Source: Enterobacter sp. 638 (GTDB taxonomy: Bacteria; Pseudomonadota; Gammaproteobacteria; Enterobacterales; Enterobacteriaceae). From it: DNA of 64,000 bases. The notes below the pieces were generated by a model. That model ran no database searches. It saw only the letters and a program-made list of their open reading frames with translations, and had not been told where the DNA came from. Location: the NCBI RefSeq assembly GCF_000016325.1, contig NC_009436.1, forward strand, positions 930,001 through 994,000, given 5' to 3'. The position numbers and the translations under genes are program-made. This document shows positions 18,126 to 27,737 of the stretch, one piece after another (the stretch's first letter is position 1; every line of letters begins with the position of its first letter).

Positions 18126-19222
18126 CCGTTTACTGAGCTTTTCAGGGCGCTGTCGGCGGTGTGTCGCTCCAGCGCCAGTTCGATAAGACGGGTGATTAGC
18201 TCTGGATAGCTGATCCCGCTGGCCTGCCAGAGTTTTGGATACATGCTGATGTTGGTGAAGCCAGGCAGCGTGTTGATTTCGTTAATAATAACGTCATTTT
18301 CTGCCGTCAGGAACACATCGACACGCGCCATACCGCCGCAGCCGAGCGCCTGATACGCCTCGATGGCGATCGCACGGATCTTGTCGTTGATTTCAGGATC
18401 CAGGACGGCCGGCACCACGACCTGCGCGCCTTTATCATCAATATATTTGGTGTCGTAAGAGTAAAAATCACTGTTCAGAACCACTTCACCGCAGGTGCTG
18501 GCCTGTGGGAAATCGTTGCCTAAAACGGCGCATTCGATTTCGCGACCTTTAATGCCTTGCTCAACCACCACTTTATGATCGAATTCGAATGCCAGGCGTA
18601 CTGCGTCTGCGAATTGCGCTTCGCTGGTCACTTTACTGACGCCAACGGATGAACCTTGGTTGGCGGGTTTCACAAATAGCGGCAGGCCAAGCTGGGCGGT
18701 GATCTGGGCGAAACTGTGCTGATCGCGGTTGGCACGGGTCAGGGTCACAAACGGCGCAATGTTCAGACCGGCGTCACGCAGCAAGCGCTTAGTGACATCT
18801 TTATCCATGCAGGCGGCGGAGCCGAGCACGTCTGAGCCGACAAACGGCAGGTTAGCCATGCGCAGCATCCCTTGCAGGGAGCCATCTTCGCCCAACGTGC
18901 CGTGAACAATCGGGAAAATGACATCAATCTGCGCCAACGTTTGGGCATTGCCCGCGTTGATCAGCTGGCCGTGGATGACGCCAGGCACGGTCGCCACGCT
19001 GATTTCTGAAGGATTGAGCGCGATATGCGCCGGGTCGTCTGCATTCAGCAGATACTGGCTGGCATCGTTGACATGCCATTGGCCTTGCTTATCAATGCCC
19101 AGCAGGACCACGTCAAAGCGGCTTTTATCAATCGCATCCACGATATTTTTAGCCGATTGCAGCGACACTTCGTGTTCTGCTGATTTTCCCCCAAAGACAA
19201 TTCCTACCCGCTGCTTCGCCAT
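18122..19222 (-). CDS. ddlA: D-alanine--D-alanine ligase A
   Basis: A 366-residue ATP-grasp enzyme that makes D-Ala-D-Ala for the peptidoglycan stem peptide. The N-terminal [18 protein letters not shown] motif, the ATP-grasp lysine in [19 protein letters not shown], and the metal/phosphate-binding end [21 protein letters not shown] are present. Length is close to the 364 residues of E. coli DdlA. It is divergent from the extensin-like gene with about 100 bp between starts. Confidence 0.96.
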   Translation of the reverse strand: MAKQRVGIVFGGKSAEHEVSLQSAKNIVDAIDKSRFDVVLLGIDKQGQWHVNDASQYLLNADDPAHIALNPSEISVATVPGVIHGQLINAGNAQTLAQIDVIFPIVHGTLGEDGSLQGMLRMANLPFVGSDVLGSAACMDKDVTKRLLRDAGLNIAPFVTLTRANRDQHSFAQITAQLGLPLFVKPANQGSSVGVSKVTSEAQFADAVRLAFEFDHKVVVEQGIKGREIECAVLGNDFPQASTCGEVVLNSDFYSYDTKYIDDKGAQVVVPAVLDPEINDKIRAIAIEAYQALGCGGMARVDVFLTAENDVIINEINTLPGFTNISMYPKLWQASGISYPELITRLIELALERHTADSALKSSVNG

Positions 19223-19325
19223 CTCACACTCTTCCAGTCTGTCTCAAAGCCTATAACATACCACATGCCCTGTGGGATTCGCCGCCTTCTGCCATAATGT
19301 TTTGACGCATAAAAGAGGAGAGAAT

Positions 19326-20009
19326 GTGAGAGGGAAAAGTCTGTTTGTCTGCGCGATTATTGTGGGTGCCGCCGTAGTGGGTTATCGCTGGCTACCGTCA
19401 TATTACAATCCTTTTACGCCACTGAAACTCGACGACAAGCCTGGCAAAATCACTCAGTTCAAACTGCGTCGCCTGTCGCCCGAGGCCTGTACGACTCTGC
19501 TAGCAGAGGCGAATCAAAAGCAGTGGATTCAGACTCAGTCGATGGCCGATAGCGCGGGGGACTGTCCGCTGACTGACGTGGTGCGCGTGCGAAATTTTGG
19601 CCCGGTGACGCTGAGCAGCAGTTTTATCGCCAGTTGCCCGCTGGCGTTGAGCTCTGCGCTGTTTGTACAGCAGCAGGCGCGCCCGCTGACCCAATCGATG
19701 ATGGGCAGCGAACTCAAACGCATCGACCATCTGGGCAGTTTTGCCTGCCGCAATATTTATCATCGCCCCGATGCGCGACGCAGCGAACACGCCAGTGCGG
19801 AAGCGCTCGATATCAGCGCGTTTCAGCTCTCTGATGGGCAGCGGGTGACGGTGCTGCGCGGCTGGCGCGAAGACGAAACGCAGCCCTGGCTTCAAGCGCT
19901 GTTAAGTGCCAGCTGCGATTATTATGGCAATGGTTTAGGCCCGGAATATAACGCCGCGCACGCCAACCATTTCCATCTGGGAATGCGCGGATTTGGCCTG
20001 TGCCGTTAA
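19326..20009 (+). CDS. Extensin-like family protein (DUF/PF06904 type)
   Basis: A 227-residue protein with an N-terminal membrane anchor or uncleaved signal (residues 6-25, FVCAIIVGAAVVGYRW) and a C-terminal extensin-like domain. It carries the HASAEALDISAFQL motif and the NHFHLGMRGFGLC end that resemble the zinc-binding residues of peptidoglycan D,D-peptidases (SxxxAxDxxxF ... HxH). Four cysteines could form disulfides in the periplasm. The start is GTG at 19326 behind AGAGGAGAG, rather than the upstream ATG at 19272. A role in the cell wall is an inference from the fold and from ddlA next door. Confidence 0.78.
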   Translation: MRGKSLFVCAIIVGAAVVGYRWLPSYYNPFTPLKLDDKPGKITQFKLRRLSPEACTTLLAEANQKQWIQTQSMADSAGDCPLTDVVRVRNFGPVTLSSSFIASCPLALSSALFVQQQARPLTQSMMGSELKRIDHLGSFACRNIYHRPDARRSEHASAEALDISAFQLSDGQRVTVLRGWREDETQPWLQALLSASCDYYGNGLGPEYNAAHANHFHLGMRGFGLCR

Positions 20010-20160
20010 AGCATAAATCACCAGCATAAAGTGGATAAAATGTGACTTATTTCACAAATATGATGACTGGGGAGATAAAACACCAAAGTCATCGGCATCG
20101 CATCTCTGGTGCCATGTGACATAACGTAACTTGCTAATCTGTCGGCGAATTCGCCTAAAA

Positions 20161-21393
20161 ATGAAGATACCGCCTGTTATGGAATCCTGGAAAGTAAACC
20201 TCATCTCCGTCTGGTTTGGCTGCTTTTTTACCGGCCTTGCCATCAGCCAGATTTTGCCGTTCCTGCCGCTGTATGTCTCGCAGCTCGGCGTCTCGTCGCA
20301 CGAGGCGCTGTCGATGTGGTCCGGTCTGACGTTCAGCATCACTTTCCTGGTTTCAGCGATTGTTTCGCCCATGTGGGGCAGCCTGGCGGATCGTAAAGGG
20401 CGCAAACTGATGCTGCTGCGCGCCTCGCTGGGGATGGCGATCGCCATTCTGCTTCAGGCTTACGCAACCAACGTCTGGCAGCTGTTTTTGCTGCGCGGCC
20501 TGATGGGGCTGACATCCGGCTATATTCCTAACGCGATGGCGCTGGTGGCGTCGCAAGTCCCGCGCGAGCGCAGCGGGTGGGCGATCAGTACGCTTTCCAC
20601 CGCGCAGATTAGCGGCGTGATTGGCGGCCCACTGATGGGGGGCTTTTTGGCTGACCACGTCGGTCTGCGTGCCGTGTTTTTCATCACCGCGCTGCTGCTG
20701 ATGGTGAGTTTTCTGGTCACCTTTTTCCTGATCAAAGAGGGCGTGCGCCCTACGATCAGCAAAGCCGAACGTCTGAGCGGTAAAGCCGTTTTCGCCACGC
20801 TTCCATATCCTGGGCTGATGATTAGTCTGTTTGTCACCACGATGGTGATTCAGCTTTGTAACGGGTCTATTGGGCCGATTTTGACGCTGTTCATTAAATC
20901 GATGGCCCCGGACAGCAACAATATTGCGTTTCTGAGCGGCATGATCGCCGCCGTGCCCGGCGTATCTGCGCTGATGTCTGCACCAAAATTGGGCAAGCTG
21001 GGCGATCGGATCGGCACGGCACGGATATTAATGGCGACGCTTATTTTTGCCGTCGTGCTGTTTTTCGCGATGTCATTTGTCACGTCACCTCTCCAGCTTG
21101 GCGTTTTGCGTTTTCTGCTGGGATTTGCCGACGGTGCCATGCTCCCGGCGGTACAAACGCTGCTGGTGAAGTACTCCAGCGATCAGGTAACCGGCCGGAT
21201 CTTTGGGTATAACCAGTCATTTATGTATCTGGGAAATGTCATTGGCCCACTGATTGGCGCATCTGTCTCGGCGATGGCCGGATTCCGCTGGGTGTTTGCC
21301 GCCACGGCGGTGGTCGTTTTACTCAATATTATTCAGCTCGCCATTGCCTTACGGCGTCGACATCAAAAAGCCGCAAGTGCAGGAGCCCGATAA
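20161..21393 (+). CDS. MdtG-like MFS multidrug exporter
   Basis: A 410-residue, 12-helix MFS protein of the DHA1 drug:proton antiporter family. It follows E. coli MdtG along its length ([83 protein letters not shown]), but with many substitutions and at a different locus, so a paralogue is likely. Motif A ([14 protein letters not shown]) is intact. Start uncertain: ATG at 20161 or 20179, neither with a strong ribosome binding site. E. coli K-12 has no such gene between ddlA and iraP. Substrates are unknown. Confidence 0.8.
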   Translation: MKIPPVMESWKVNLISVWFGCFFTGLAISQILPFLPLYVSQLGVSSHEALSMWSGLTFSITFLVSAIVSPMWGSLADRKGRKLMLLRASLGMAIAILLQAYATNVWQLFLLRGLMGLTSGYIPNAMALVASQVPRERSGWAISTLSTAQISGVIGGPLMGGFLADHVGLRAVFFITALLLMVSFLVTFFLIKEGVRPTISKAERLSGKAVFATLPYPGLMISLFVTTMVIQLCNGSIGPILTLFIKSMAPDSNNIAFLSGMIAAVPGVSALMSAPKLGKLGDRIGTARILMATLIFAVVLFFAMSFVTSPLQLGVLRFLLGFADGAMLPAVQTLLVKYSSDQVTGRIFGYNQSFMYLGNVIGPLIGASVSAMAGFRWVFAATAVVVLLNIIQLAIALRRRHQKAASAGAR

Positions 21394-21647
21394 TCCCGAT
21401 AATAATGAAGCCACAATATATTATGTATTTAAGAGTGGCTAAATTTTATGAATAAAAATGAGGCATTAAATTTCTACTCTTCATAAGCAGTGTAATCAGT
21501 TTTTATAATAGCAAAACGTTTCGCTCGGGCTAAATCATCGTTATTTGCGACATAGCGTGTTTTTTCATAACGATAATAGTTTTCGCCTCTTTGCAATATT
21601 CCATCGGAATGATAAGTTCAGCAAAAATCTGATAAGGAAATACCCCG

Positions 21648-21908
21648 ATGAAAAACCTCATTGCAGAGTTGCTGGTGAAGCTTGCGCAAAAGGAAGAAGA
21701 GTCAAAAGAGCTGGTTGCCCAGGTTGAAGCGTTAGAGATTGTCGTCACGGCGTTGTTACGACAAATGGCACAGACTGACCAACAGGCGCTGATACAAAGT
21801 ATCGAAAGCGCTCTGGAGGATGCCCGGCCCGGCTCTCAGGTGCCGGTTCAAGATAGCGAGATGCTACAGCAATACGTAAAAAAGTTGTTGCGGCATCCAC
21901 GTAATTAA
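21648..21908 (+). CDS. iraP: IraP, anti-adaptor that stabilises RpoS
   Basis: An 86-residue protein very close to E. coli IraP ([38 protein letters not shown]), with a predicted coiled coil over residues 10-45. IraP binds RssB and blocks delivery of sigma-S to ClpXP during phosphate starvation. The ATG follows TAAGGAAA. The 250 bp upstream are distinctly AT-rich compared with neighbouring genes. It lies just before phoA and has no terminator in the 98 bp gap to it. Confidence 0.95.
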   Translation: MKNLIAELLVKLAQKEEESKELVAQVEALEIVVTALLRQMAQTDQQALIQSIESALEDARPGSQVPVQDSEMLQQYVKKLLRHPRN

Positions 21909-21929
21909 TCTTTCACGCAAACGAAAACG

Positions 21930-21963
21930 CTGTCATAGCGTTGTCATATGGACTGCCTATAGT
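21930..21963 (+). promoter_or_regulatory. Pho box and -10 element of phoA
   Basis: CTGTCATAGCGTTGTCATAT (21930-21949) is a PhoB-binding Pho box: two CTGTCAT-like direct repeats at 11-base spacing, only a few changes from the E. coli phoA box. The -10 TATAGT follows at 21958-21963, in the same CTTATAGTCGC-like context as in E. coli. It replaces the -35 element, so phoA depends on PhoB. Confidence 0.9.
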
Positions 21964-22006
21964 CGCTCTGTTTATTTTTTATGTATTTGTACATGGAGAA
22001 AATAAA

Positions 22007-23422
22007 GTGAAACAGAGCGCACTATTCATCGCATTAATTCCGTTGTTATTCACCGCAACGTCACACGCCGAAACCACCGATACCCACGTCCTGGACAATC
22101 GTGCTGCGCACGGGGATATCACCCAACCTGGCGGTGCTCGCCGTTTGTCGGAAGATCAAACCGCGGCTATCCGCGCATCGCTTAATGATAAACCGGCTAA
22201 AAATATTATTCTGTTAATTGGCGACGGCATGGGGGATTCCGAAATTACCGCCGCGCGCAATTATGCCGAGGGCGCGGGTGGTTTCTTTAAAGGCATCGAT
22301 GCGTTGCCGTTGACCGGGCAATATACCCATTACGCACTGGACAAAAAAACCGGCAAGCCGGATTACGTGACCGACTCTGCGGCTTCTGCAACGGCCTGGA
22401 CCACCGGGGTTAAATCGTATAACGGCGCGCTGGGCGTCGATATTCACGAAAAAGATCACCAGACCATTCTGGAGATGGCAAAAGCCGCAGGGCTTTCAAC
22501 GGGGAACGTCTCCACGGCTGAGCTTCAGGATGCCACCCCTGCCGCGCTGGTGGCGCATGTGACGTCGCGTAAATGCTACGGCCCGATCGCGACCAGCGAA
22601 AAATGCCCGTCTAACGCGCTGGAAAAAGGCGGTAAAGGCTCTATCACCGAGCAGCTTCTGAATGCGCGCGCTGATGTCACCCTGGGCGGAGGGGCGAAGA
22701 CTTTCGCCGAAACCGCAACAGCGGGTGACTGGCAGGGCAAAACGCTGCGCGAGCAGGCGCAGGCTCGGGGCTATCAGATGGTGAGCGACGCCACCTCTCT
22801 GGCGGCGATTACCGAAGCAAATCAGGATAAACCGCTGCTTGGCCTGTTCTCGGACGGGAATATGCCGGTGCGCTGGGAAGGGCCAAAAGCCTCTTATCAC
22901 GGTAACCTCGACAAGCCTGTGGTCACCTGTGCGCCGAATCCGAAACGCAATGACAGCATCCCGACGCTGGCGCAGATGACGGATAAAGCCATCACCCTGC
23001 TAAACAAAGGCGATAAGGGCTTCTTCCTGCAGGTAGAAGGCGCGTCGATCGATAAACAGGATCACGCAGCGAATCCGTGCGGTCAGATTGGCGAAACGGT
23101 CGATCTGGATGAAGCGGTGCAAAAGGCGCTGGAGTTTGCGAAGAAAGACGGCAACACCCTGGTGGTGGTTACGGCTGACCACGCTCACGCCAGCCAAATC
23201 GTAGCGCCAGATACCAAAGCGCCGGGCCTGACTCAGGCGCTGAACACCAAAGACGGTGCGGTGATGGTGATGAGTTATGGCAACTCCGAAGAAGACTCGA
23301 TGGAACATACTGGCTCGCAGCTACGCATTGCGGCGTATGGTCCTCATGCCGCAAACGTGGTAGGTCTGACGGATCAAACCGATCTGTTCTACACCATGAA
23401 AGCGGCACTCGGACTGAAATAA
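22007..23422 (+). CDS. phoA: Alkaline phosphatase
   Basis: A 471-residue periplasmic enzyme that releases phosphate from many monoesters. The GTG start (22007), as in E. coli phoA, follows ATGGAGAA; an upstream in-frame ATG at 21941 overlaps the promoter and is rejected. Signal peptide cut after SHA (residue 21). Metal and active-site motifs are present: [10 protein letters not shown] (Asp), DSAASATAW with the phosphorylated Ser, DKQDHAAN with zinc ligands, [10 protein letters not shown] and the late EHTGSQ with His. Four cysteines allow the two DsbA-formed disulfides. Confidence 0.97.
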   Translation: MKQSALFIALIPLLFTATSHAETTDTHVLDNRAAHGDITQPGGARRLSEDQTAAIRASLNDKPAKNIILLIGDGMGDSEITAARNYAEGAGGFFKGIDALPLTGQYTHYALDKKTGKPDYVTDSAASATAWTTGVKSYNGALGVDIHEKDHQTILEMAKAAGLSTGNVSTAELQDATPAALVAHVTSRKCYGPIATSEKCPSNALEKGGKGSITEQLLNARADVTLGGGAKTFAETATAGDWQGKTLREQAQARGYQMVSDATSLAAITEANQDKPLLGLFSDGNMPVRWEGPKASYHGNLDKPVVTCAPNPKRNDSIPTLAQMTDKAITLLNKGDKGFFLQVEGASIDKQDHAANPCGQIGETVDLDEAVQKALEFAKKDGNTLVVVTADHAHASQIVAPDTKAPGLTQALNTKDGAVMVMSYGNSEEDSMEHTGSQLRIAAYGPHAANVVGLTDQTDLFYTMKAALGLK

Positions 23423-23428
23423 AAGAGA

Positions 23429-23466
23429 AACCCGGCGGAAATTCCTTTCTGTCGGGTGGTTTTTTC
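23429..23466 (+). terminator. phoA terminator
   Basis: ACCCG...CGGGT pairing with further GGAAA/TTTC pairs forms a hairpin followed by GGTTTTTT. It separates phoA from psiF and may allow partial read-through. Confidence 0.65.
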
Positions 23467-23514
23467 CCCGCCACGAACCAGACTTAGTGTGAACCTTCAC
23501 GAAAGGATGGTGCT

Positions 23515-23835
23515 ATGAAACTGACCCTGTCTGTGACTCTACTTTCCGCTATGTTCCTGATGTCCACGGCAACGGCGGCGGAGAGAACGCTTACCCCTCA
23601 ACAGCAGCGGATGACAACCTGTAATCAGCAGGCCACATCCCAGACGCTGAAAGGCGACGCCCGTAAAACCTATATGAGCGATTGCCTGAAAAACAAAGAC
23701 ACAAAACCCGGCGATAAGAGCCTGACGCCGCAGCAGCAAAAAATGCGCGAGTGTAATTCTCAGGCGACGCAGCAAATGCTCAAAGGAGAAGACCGCAGCA
23801 AGTTTATGAGCGCGTGCCTTAAGAAATCAGCGTAG
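23515..23835 (+). CDS. psiF: PsiF, phosphate-starvation-inducible secreted protein
   Basis: A 106-residue protein with a Sec signal (cut after TATA, residue 21) and two copies of the PsiF repeat, each reading LTPQQQ(R/K)M..CN.QAT...LKG..R..(Y/F)MS.CLK (about 26-60 and 69-104). Each repeat has two cysteines. The gene follows phoA and in E. coli is co-induced under low phosphate. Biochemical function unknown. Confidence 0.95.
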   Translation: MKLTLSVTLLSAMFLMSTATAAERTLTPQQQRMTTCNQQATSQTLKGDARKTYMSDCLKNKDTKPGDKSLTPQQQKMRECNSQATQQMLKGEDRSKFMSACLKKSA

Positions 23836-23841
23836 TCCTTA

Positions 23842-23869
23842 CGGGTGAGCCTGAGTATTGGCTCACCCG
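23842..23869 (+). terminator. Hairpin after psiF
   Basis: Arms CGGGTGAGCC and GGCTCACCCG (10 bp, perfect) enclose an eight-base loop just after the psiF stop. The tail AAATATCATACTTT has only a short T-run. Confidence 0.6.
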
Positions 23870-23875
23870 AAATAT

Positions 23876-23907
23876 CATACTTTCCCCCCTCCCCCCCTCT
23901 CTATAAT
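23876..23907 (+). promoter_or_regulatory. dgcC promoter region with poly-C tracts and TATAAT
   Basis: A perfect -10 hexamer TATAAT lies at 23902-23907. It is preceded by runs of six and seven C residues split by one T (about 23884-23898). There is no good -35 hexamer at the usual spacing, as expected for a promoter driven by an activator such as CsgD. The -10 is only 18 bases before the ATG of dgcC, so the transcript leader would be very short. Confidence 0.55.
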
Positions 23908-23924
23908 TTGGGAAATGTTTCAGA

Positions 23925-25040
23925 ATGTTCCCAAAAATTATGAATGACGAAAACTTTTACAATAAAGGCGTCACCCGAGAAGAGTGGCAACAGGACCTTT
24001 CTCAGGATGACCACCACCGTTCCGGCATTCGGTTTGCCCGGCGAGTTCGATTGCCGCGCATGTTGGGACTGGCCGCGATGTTCTTCCCGATTGCAGGCGC
24101 AATGGTGGCGCATGCTCCGCCTGGAGGCTGGTGGTTATTGCTGGTCGGTTGGGCGTTCATCTGGCCACATCTGGCCTGGCAGCTGGCTTACCGTTCTGCC
24201 GATCCGCGCAGCAGCGAAATTTTGAATCTCAAAGCGGATGCGCTGGTGGCTGGCGTCTGGATGGGGTTAATGGGCGTTGACGTGTTGCCGACGGTCGCGC
24301 TGGTCATGATGGTCGGAATGAACCTGATGGGGGCGGGTGGCGTGAGGTTGTTTGGCGCTGGCGCCATGATTACCGCAATTACTACGCTGATCACGCTGCA
24401 ACTCACCGGCACCACACCTGCCTTTACGCTGACTCCGCTCGAATTATGGCTTTCATTACCGGTCCTGGTGCTTTATCCGCTGATTTTTGCCTGGGTGAGC
24501 CATCAGACTGCCATCCGACTGGCGGAGCACAAGCGTCGTCTGGAGTTGATGAGTACCCGCGACGGAATGACCGGTGTGTTCAACCGTCGGCATTGGGAAA
24601 TTTTGCTCCGCAATGAATACGACGCCTGCCTGCGGGGTCATCGCGACGCCGCCATTTTGATTATCGATATTGATCATTTCAAAGATATCAATGACACATG
24701 GGGCCACGACGTGGGGGATGAGGCGATTATCGCCGTCACGCGTCAACTGCAATTGACGTTACGCGCCGGGGATCTGATAGGCCGTTTTGGCGGCGATGAA
24801 TTTGCGGTGGTGATGAGTGGAACACCTGCGGAGAGTGCGATAGCCGCGATGTCTCGCGTGCATGAACGGCTGGCGGCCTTAACCTTACCCTGTGCGCCGC
24901 AGGTGCGCTTGCGGATCAGCGTGGGTGTGGCACCGTTAACACCGGAATTTGGACATTACCGTGAATGGCTGAAAGCCGCCGATGTGGCGTTGTATAAAGC
25001 AAAAAATGCCGGACGCAACCGCACCGAAGTGGCCGCCTGA
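23925..25040 (+). CDS. dgcC: DgcC (AdrA/YaiC) diguanylate cyclase
   Basis: A 371-residue membrane enzyme making cyclic di-GMP for cellulose synthesis in biofilms. The N-terminal half (about 40-205) is a MASE2 sensor with several helices, and the C-terminal half is a GGDEF domain (STRDGMTGVFNRRHW onward). The active loop is intact as GRFGGDEFA, with the metal Asp in IIDIDHFKDIND. The inhibitory RxxD site is present as RAGD five residues before GGDEF. Sequence and length match E. coli DgcC. No clear ribosome binding site precedes the first Met; Met6 is an alternative start. Confidence 0.95.
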   Translation: MFPKIMNDENFYNKGVTREEWQQDLSQDDHHRSGIRFARRVRLPRMLGLAAMFFPIAGAMVAHAPPGGWWLLLVGWAFIWPHLAWQLAYRSADPRSSEILNLKADALVAGVWMGLMGVDVLPTVALVMMVGMNLMGAGGVRLFGAGAMITAITTLITLQLTGTTPAFTLTPLELWLSLPVLVLYPLIFAWVSHQTAIRLAEHKRRLELMSTRDGMTGVFNRRHWEILLRNEYDACLRGHRDAAILIIDIDHFKDINDTWGHDVGDEAIIAVTRQLQLTLRAGDLIGRFGGDEFAVVMSGTPAESAIAAMSRVHERLAALTLPCAPQVRLRISVGVAPLTPEFGHYREWLKAADVALYKAKNAGRNRTEVAA

Positions 25041-25056
25041 CGCCCGGCAAGATTCA

Positions 25057-25866
25057 TCAGGATTTACTGAGCTGCTCTGACTTTTCCATGCATTTGCTCA
25101 TCGCTTCGATCACCGCAGAGCGGAATCCACGCTCCTCAAGCACCCGCACGGCTTCAATGGTGGTTCCGCCAGGCGAGCACACCATATCTTTCAGCTCACC
25201 AGGATGCTTACCCGTTTCCAGCACCATTTTTGCAGAGCCCATTACTGCCTGAGCGGCAAATTTGTACGCCTGCGCGCGCGGCATTCCGCCCAGCACGGCA
25301 GCGTCAGCCATCGCTTCAATAAACATAAACACGTAGGCCGGGGCAGATCCACTGACGCCGACAACCGGATGGATCATCGCCTCGGCAATCATTTCGGCTT
25401 CGCCAAAGCAGCGGAAAATATTCAGCACGTCTGCCACGTCTTCGGAGGTCACCAACGCATTTGGCGTCACAGAGGTCATGCCCGCATTCACCAGCGACGG
25501 CGTGTTTGGCATGGCGCGGACAATTTTACGGTCGTGACCCAGCGCGCGTGCAAGCTGATCCAGCGTGACGCCCGCCGCAATCGACACCACCAGCGTCTCT
25601 TTGTTCAGGCTGGAAGTGATGTCGCTCAGCACTTTGATCATGATGTTAGGTTTGACGGCACCGAAGACGATATCGGCAATCTGGGCCACTTCCTGTGCGC
25701 TTTCGGCAGCGTTAATACCGTACTGATCACGAAGGGCCGCCACTTTGTCCGGTGACGGGGTGTACACCCAAATTTGTCCCGGCAACACCTGGCCGCTGGC
25801 GATCAGGCCGCCGAGAATGGCTTTCCCCATGTTACCGCAGCCGATAAAACCGATTTTCTTATCCAT
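25057..25866 (-). CDS. proC: Pyrroline-5-carboxylate reductase
   Basis: A 269-residue enzyme that reduces pyrroline-5-carboxylate to proline with NAD(P)H, the last step of proline synthesis. The N-terminal Rossmann motif GFIGCGNMGKAILGG binds the cofactor, and the C-terminal dimer/active region SAPAYVFMFIEAMADAAV and SPGGTTIEAVRVLEE are conserved. The ATG at 25866 is used; a GTG one codon upstream is possible. It converges on dgcC with 16 bp between stops. Confidence 0.96.
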   Translation of the reverse strand: MDKKIGFIGCGNMGKAILGGLIASGQVLPGQIWVYTPSPDKVAALRDQYGINAAESAQEVAQIADIVFGAVKPNIMIKVLSDITSSLNKETLVVSIAAGVTLDQLARALGHDRKIVRAMPNTPSLVNAGMTSVTPNALVTSEDVADVLNIFRCFGEAEMIAEAMIHPVVGVSGSAPAYVFMFIEAMADAAVLGGMPRAQAYKFAAQAVMGSAKMVLETGKHPGELKDMVCSPGGTTIEAVRVLEERGFRSAVIEAMSKCMEKSEQLSKS

Positions 25867-26007
25867 CACGTCTCTCCGTTATTATGCGTTGTGCGTTCTA
25901 CTCTATAGCTTAACGTGGATTTTTCTTCAGGGCTAAAGCTTACGCTGCTTTGCCTGTCGACGAAAAGCAGGCGACAATAGCCGGTCATGTTAAACAGGGG
26001 AGACACT

Positions 26008-26466
26008 ATGGCGATTTGGGTGGATGCGGATGCGTGTCCGAATGTCATCAAAGAGATTTTGTTTCGCGCCGCCGAGCGCGTGCAGATGCCGTTAACGCTG
26101 GTGGCAAACCAGAGTTTGCGCATTCCGCCGTCAAAATTTATTCGCTCGATGCGCGTACCGGCGGGTTTTGACGTGGCGGATAACGAAATTGTGCGTCTAT
26201 GCAACCCGGAAGATTTAGTGATCACGGCGGATATCCCACTGGCGGCGGAAGTTCTGGAAAAAGGGGCGGCGGCGCTGAATCCGCGCGGCGAGCGTTACTC
26301 CCCGTCGACCATTCGTCAGATACTCACTATGCGTGATTTCATGGATACCTTGCGCGCAAGCGGCGTACAGACGGGCGGACCAGACACGCTTTCCCAACGT
26401 GACCGGCAGCAGTTTGCTGCTGAGCTGGATAAATGGCTGCTGGAAGTGAAACGCCGTACCGCGTAA
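26008..26466 (+). CDS. yaiI: YaiI/YqxD family protein (NYN/PIN-like, DUF188)
   Basis: A 152-residue protein starting [18 protein letters not shown], with the acidic residues D6 and D8 and a second acidic cluster in [13 protein letters not shown], typical of the DUF188 branch of PIN-like nuclease folds. No activity is established. The start follows AGGGGAGA; an upstream in-frame ATG at 25987 is rejected. It is divergent from proC. Confidence 0.94.
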
Positions 26467-26629
26467 TGATAACCATTGCTAAAATGTGATAGAGTATGAC
26501 AACCGCAGGGTTGTCATCATCAGATGCTTTGCAGTAAAGTAAACGCACCCACATATGCAATGATTTCTTTACAGAGTGCGAGTGATATTCTCAGTCTTTA
26601 CGCTCTCTGTCATACAGACATATTCTTGC

Positions 26630-26672
26630 TGTAATCCAATTTTTACAATTACTTTGCGTACTAGTTTAATGG
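26630..26672 (+). promoter_or_regulatory. aroL regulatory region: TyrR box and possible TrpR operator
   Basis: TGTAATCCAATTTTTACA (26630-26647) matches the TyrR consensus TGTAAA-N6-TTTACA at 11 of 12 defined positions, a strong box. Ten bases on, CGTACTAGTTTAATGG (26657-26672) resembles a TrpR operator half (GTACTAGTT). E. coli aroL is repressed by both TyrR and TrpR, so the arrangement fits. Weaker TyrR boxes probably exist nearby but could not be assigned. Confidence 0.75.
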
Positions 26673-26736
26673 TATTATTGCTCGTTTTTTGATTTCACAC
26701 GCCGCAACCTCGCGGTATCAAGGGGAACACCTGGTT

Positions 26737-27261
26737 ATGACCCAACCCATCTTTTTAGTTGGCCCTCGCGGCTGCGGGAAAACCACCGTCGGCCTCGAAC
26801 TGGCGCGCGCCTGTCAAAGCCAATTTGTCGATACCGATCACTGGCTGCAAACGAAAGCCGGGCGAACTATCGCTGAGATTGTGGAAAAAGAGGGCTGGGA
26901 AACTTTTCGTGCGCTTGAGACCGAAACCCTGAAAGCCGTCTCGGCACCCTCCACCGTCATTGCGACTGGCGGGGGCATTATCCTGGCGGAACATAACCGC
27001 GGCTTTATGCGCGAGCACGGTATCGTCATTTATCTGTGTGCGCCCGTCGCCACCCTTGTGGAGCGGCTCGAAGCGTTTCCGGAAGAGGGGCAACGCCCTA
27101 CGCTTACCGGAAAGCCGATCAGCGACGAAGTGAGCGAAGTGCTTGCCGAGCGCGACGCGCTTTACCGTGAGGCCGCGCATCACGTGGTCGATGCGTCTCA
27201 GACGCCGGAACAGGTTGTCAGCCATATTGTTACCGCGCTGCGTCTGGCTTGCGCCAGCTAG
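26737..27261 (+). CDS. aroL: Shikimate kinase II
   Basis: A 174-residue kinase that phosphorylates shikimate in the aromatic amino acid pathway. P-loop [11 protein letters not shown] at residues 8-18, the shikimate-binding FVDTDHWL and GWETFRALE segments, GGGIILAE and the lid region with [10 protein letters not shown]. Length equals E. coli AroL. The start MTQPIF follows AAGGGGAACACC; an in-frame upstream start at 26689 overlaps the promoter. yaiA and aroM follow in the same direction. Confidence 0.96.
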   Translation: MTQPIFLVGPRGCGKTTVGLELARACQSQFVDTDHWLQTKAGRTIAEIVEKEGWETFRALETETLKAVSAPSTVIATGGGIILAEHNRGFMREHGIVIYLCAPVATLVERLEAFPEEGQRPTLTGKPISDEVSEVLAERDALYREAAHHVVDASQTPEQVVSHIVTALRLACAS

Positions 27262-27304
27262 CAGGCGTCTATACTCATAGTTCAACGTTAAAAAAGGATG
27301 AACT

Positions 27305-27496
27305 ATGCCAACCAGACCTCCCTATCCTCGTGAAGCGCGAATCGAAACCATTGAAAAAGGTAACGGCGATCTGACCGTTACCTGGTATCAACTGCGGGCG
27401 GATCACCCGAAGCCAAACTCGCTCATCAGTGAACATGAAACTGAGCAGGAAGCGCTGGATGCGAAGCGCCGCTACGAAGATCCCGATAAGACCTGA
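27305..27496 (+). CDS. yaiA: YaiA family small protein
   Basis: A 63-residue protein of the same length as E. coli YaiA and very similar to it ([38 protein letters not shown]). No signal peptide or membrane segment. The ATG follows AAAAAGGATGAACT. It sits 43 bp after aroL and is probably part of the TyrR-controlled transcript. Function unknown. Confidence 0.93.
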   Translation: MPTRPPYPREARIETIEKGNGDLTVTWYQLRADHPKPNSLISEHETEQEALDAKRRYEDPDKT

Positions 27497-27607
27497 CATT
27501 AATCTGAAAGACGGCATAAACGTGCCTGCATCACACTTTTGACTCACCGCGAATGTTAAGTGAGAGTTAATATTTAGTTATTACAGTTAGATTCGGAAAC
27601 GGCTAAC

Positions 27608-27633
27608 GATCTTTACACTTCGGTGTAAAGATC
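27608..27633. other. Perfect 11-bp hairpin with TTCG loop before aroM
   Basis: GATCTTTACAC, TTCG, GTGTAAAGATC forms a fully paired stem closed by a TTCG tetraloop, about 105 bp before the aroM start. No T-run follows, so it is not a standard terminator. The TTTACA...TGTAAA core is the mirror arrangement of a TyrR box rather than a box itself. It could stabilise or divide the aroL-yaiA-aroM transcript. Confidence 0.7.
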
Positions 27634-27737
27634 TGCTGCTACGCTTTTGAGCTGTTTAACCTGAAACAAGAGCCGCGCAGCGTAGTGAGCTTGTGCCCGT
27701 ATAAGTGCAGTGGCAGTGATGAAAGGCGACAACGAAA

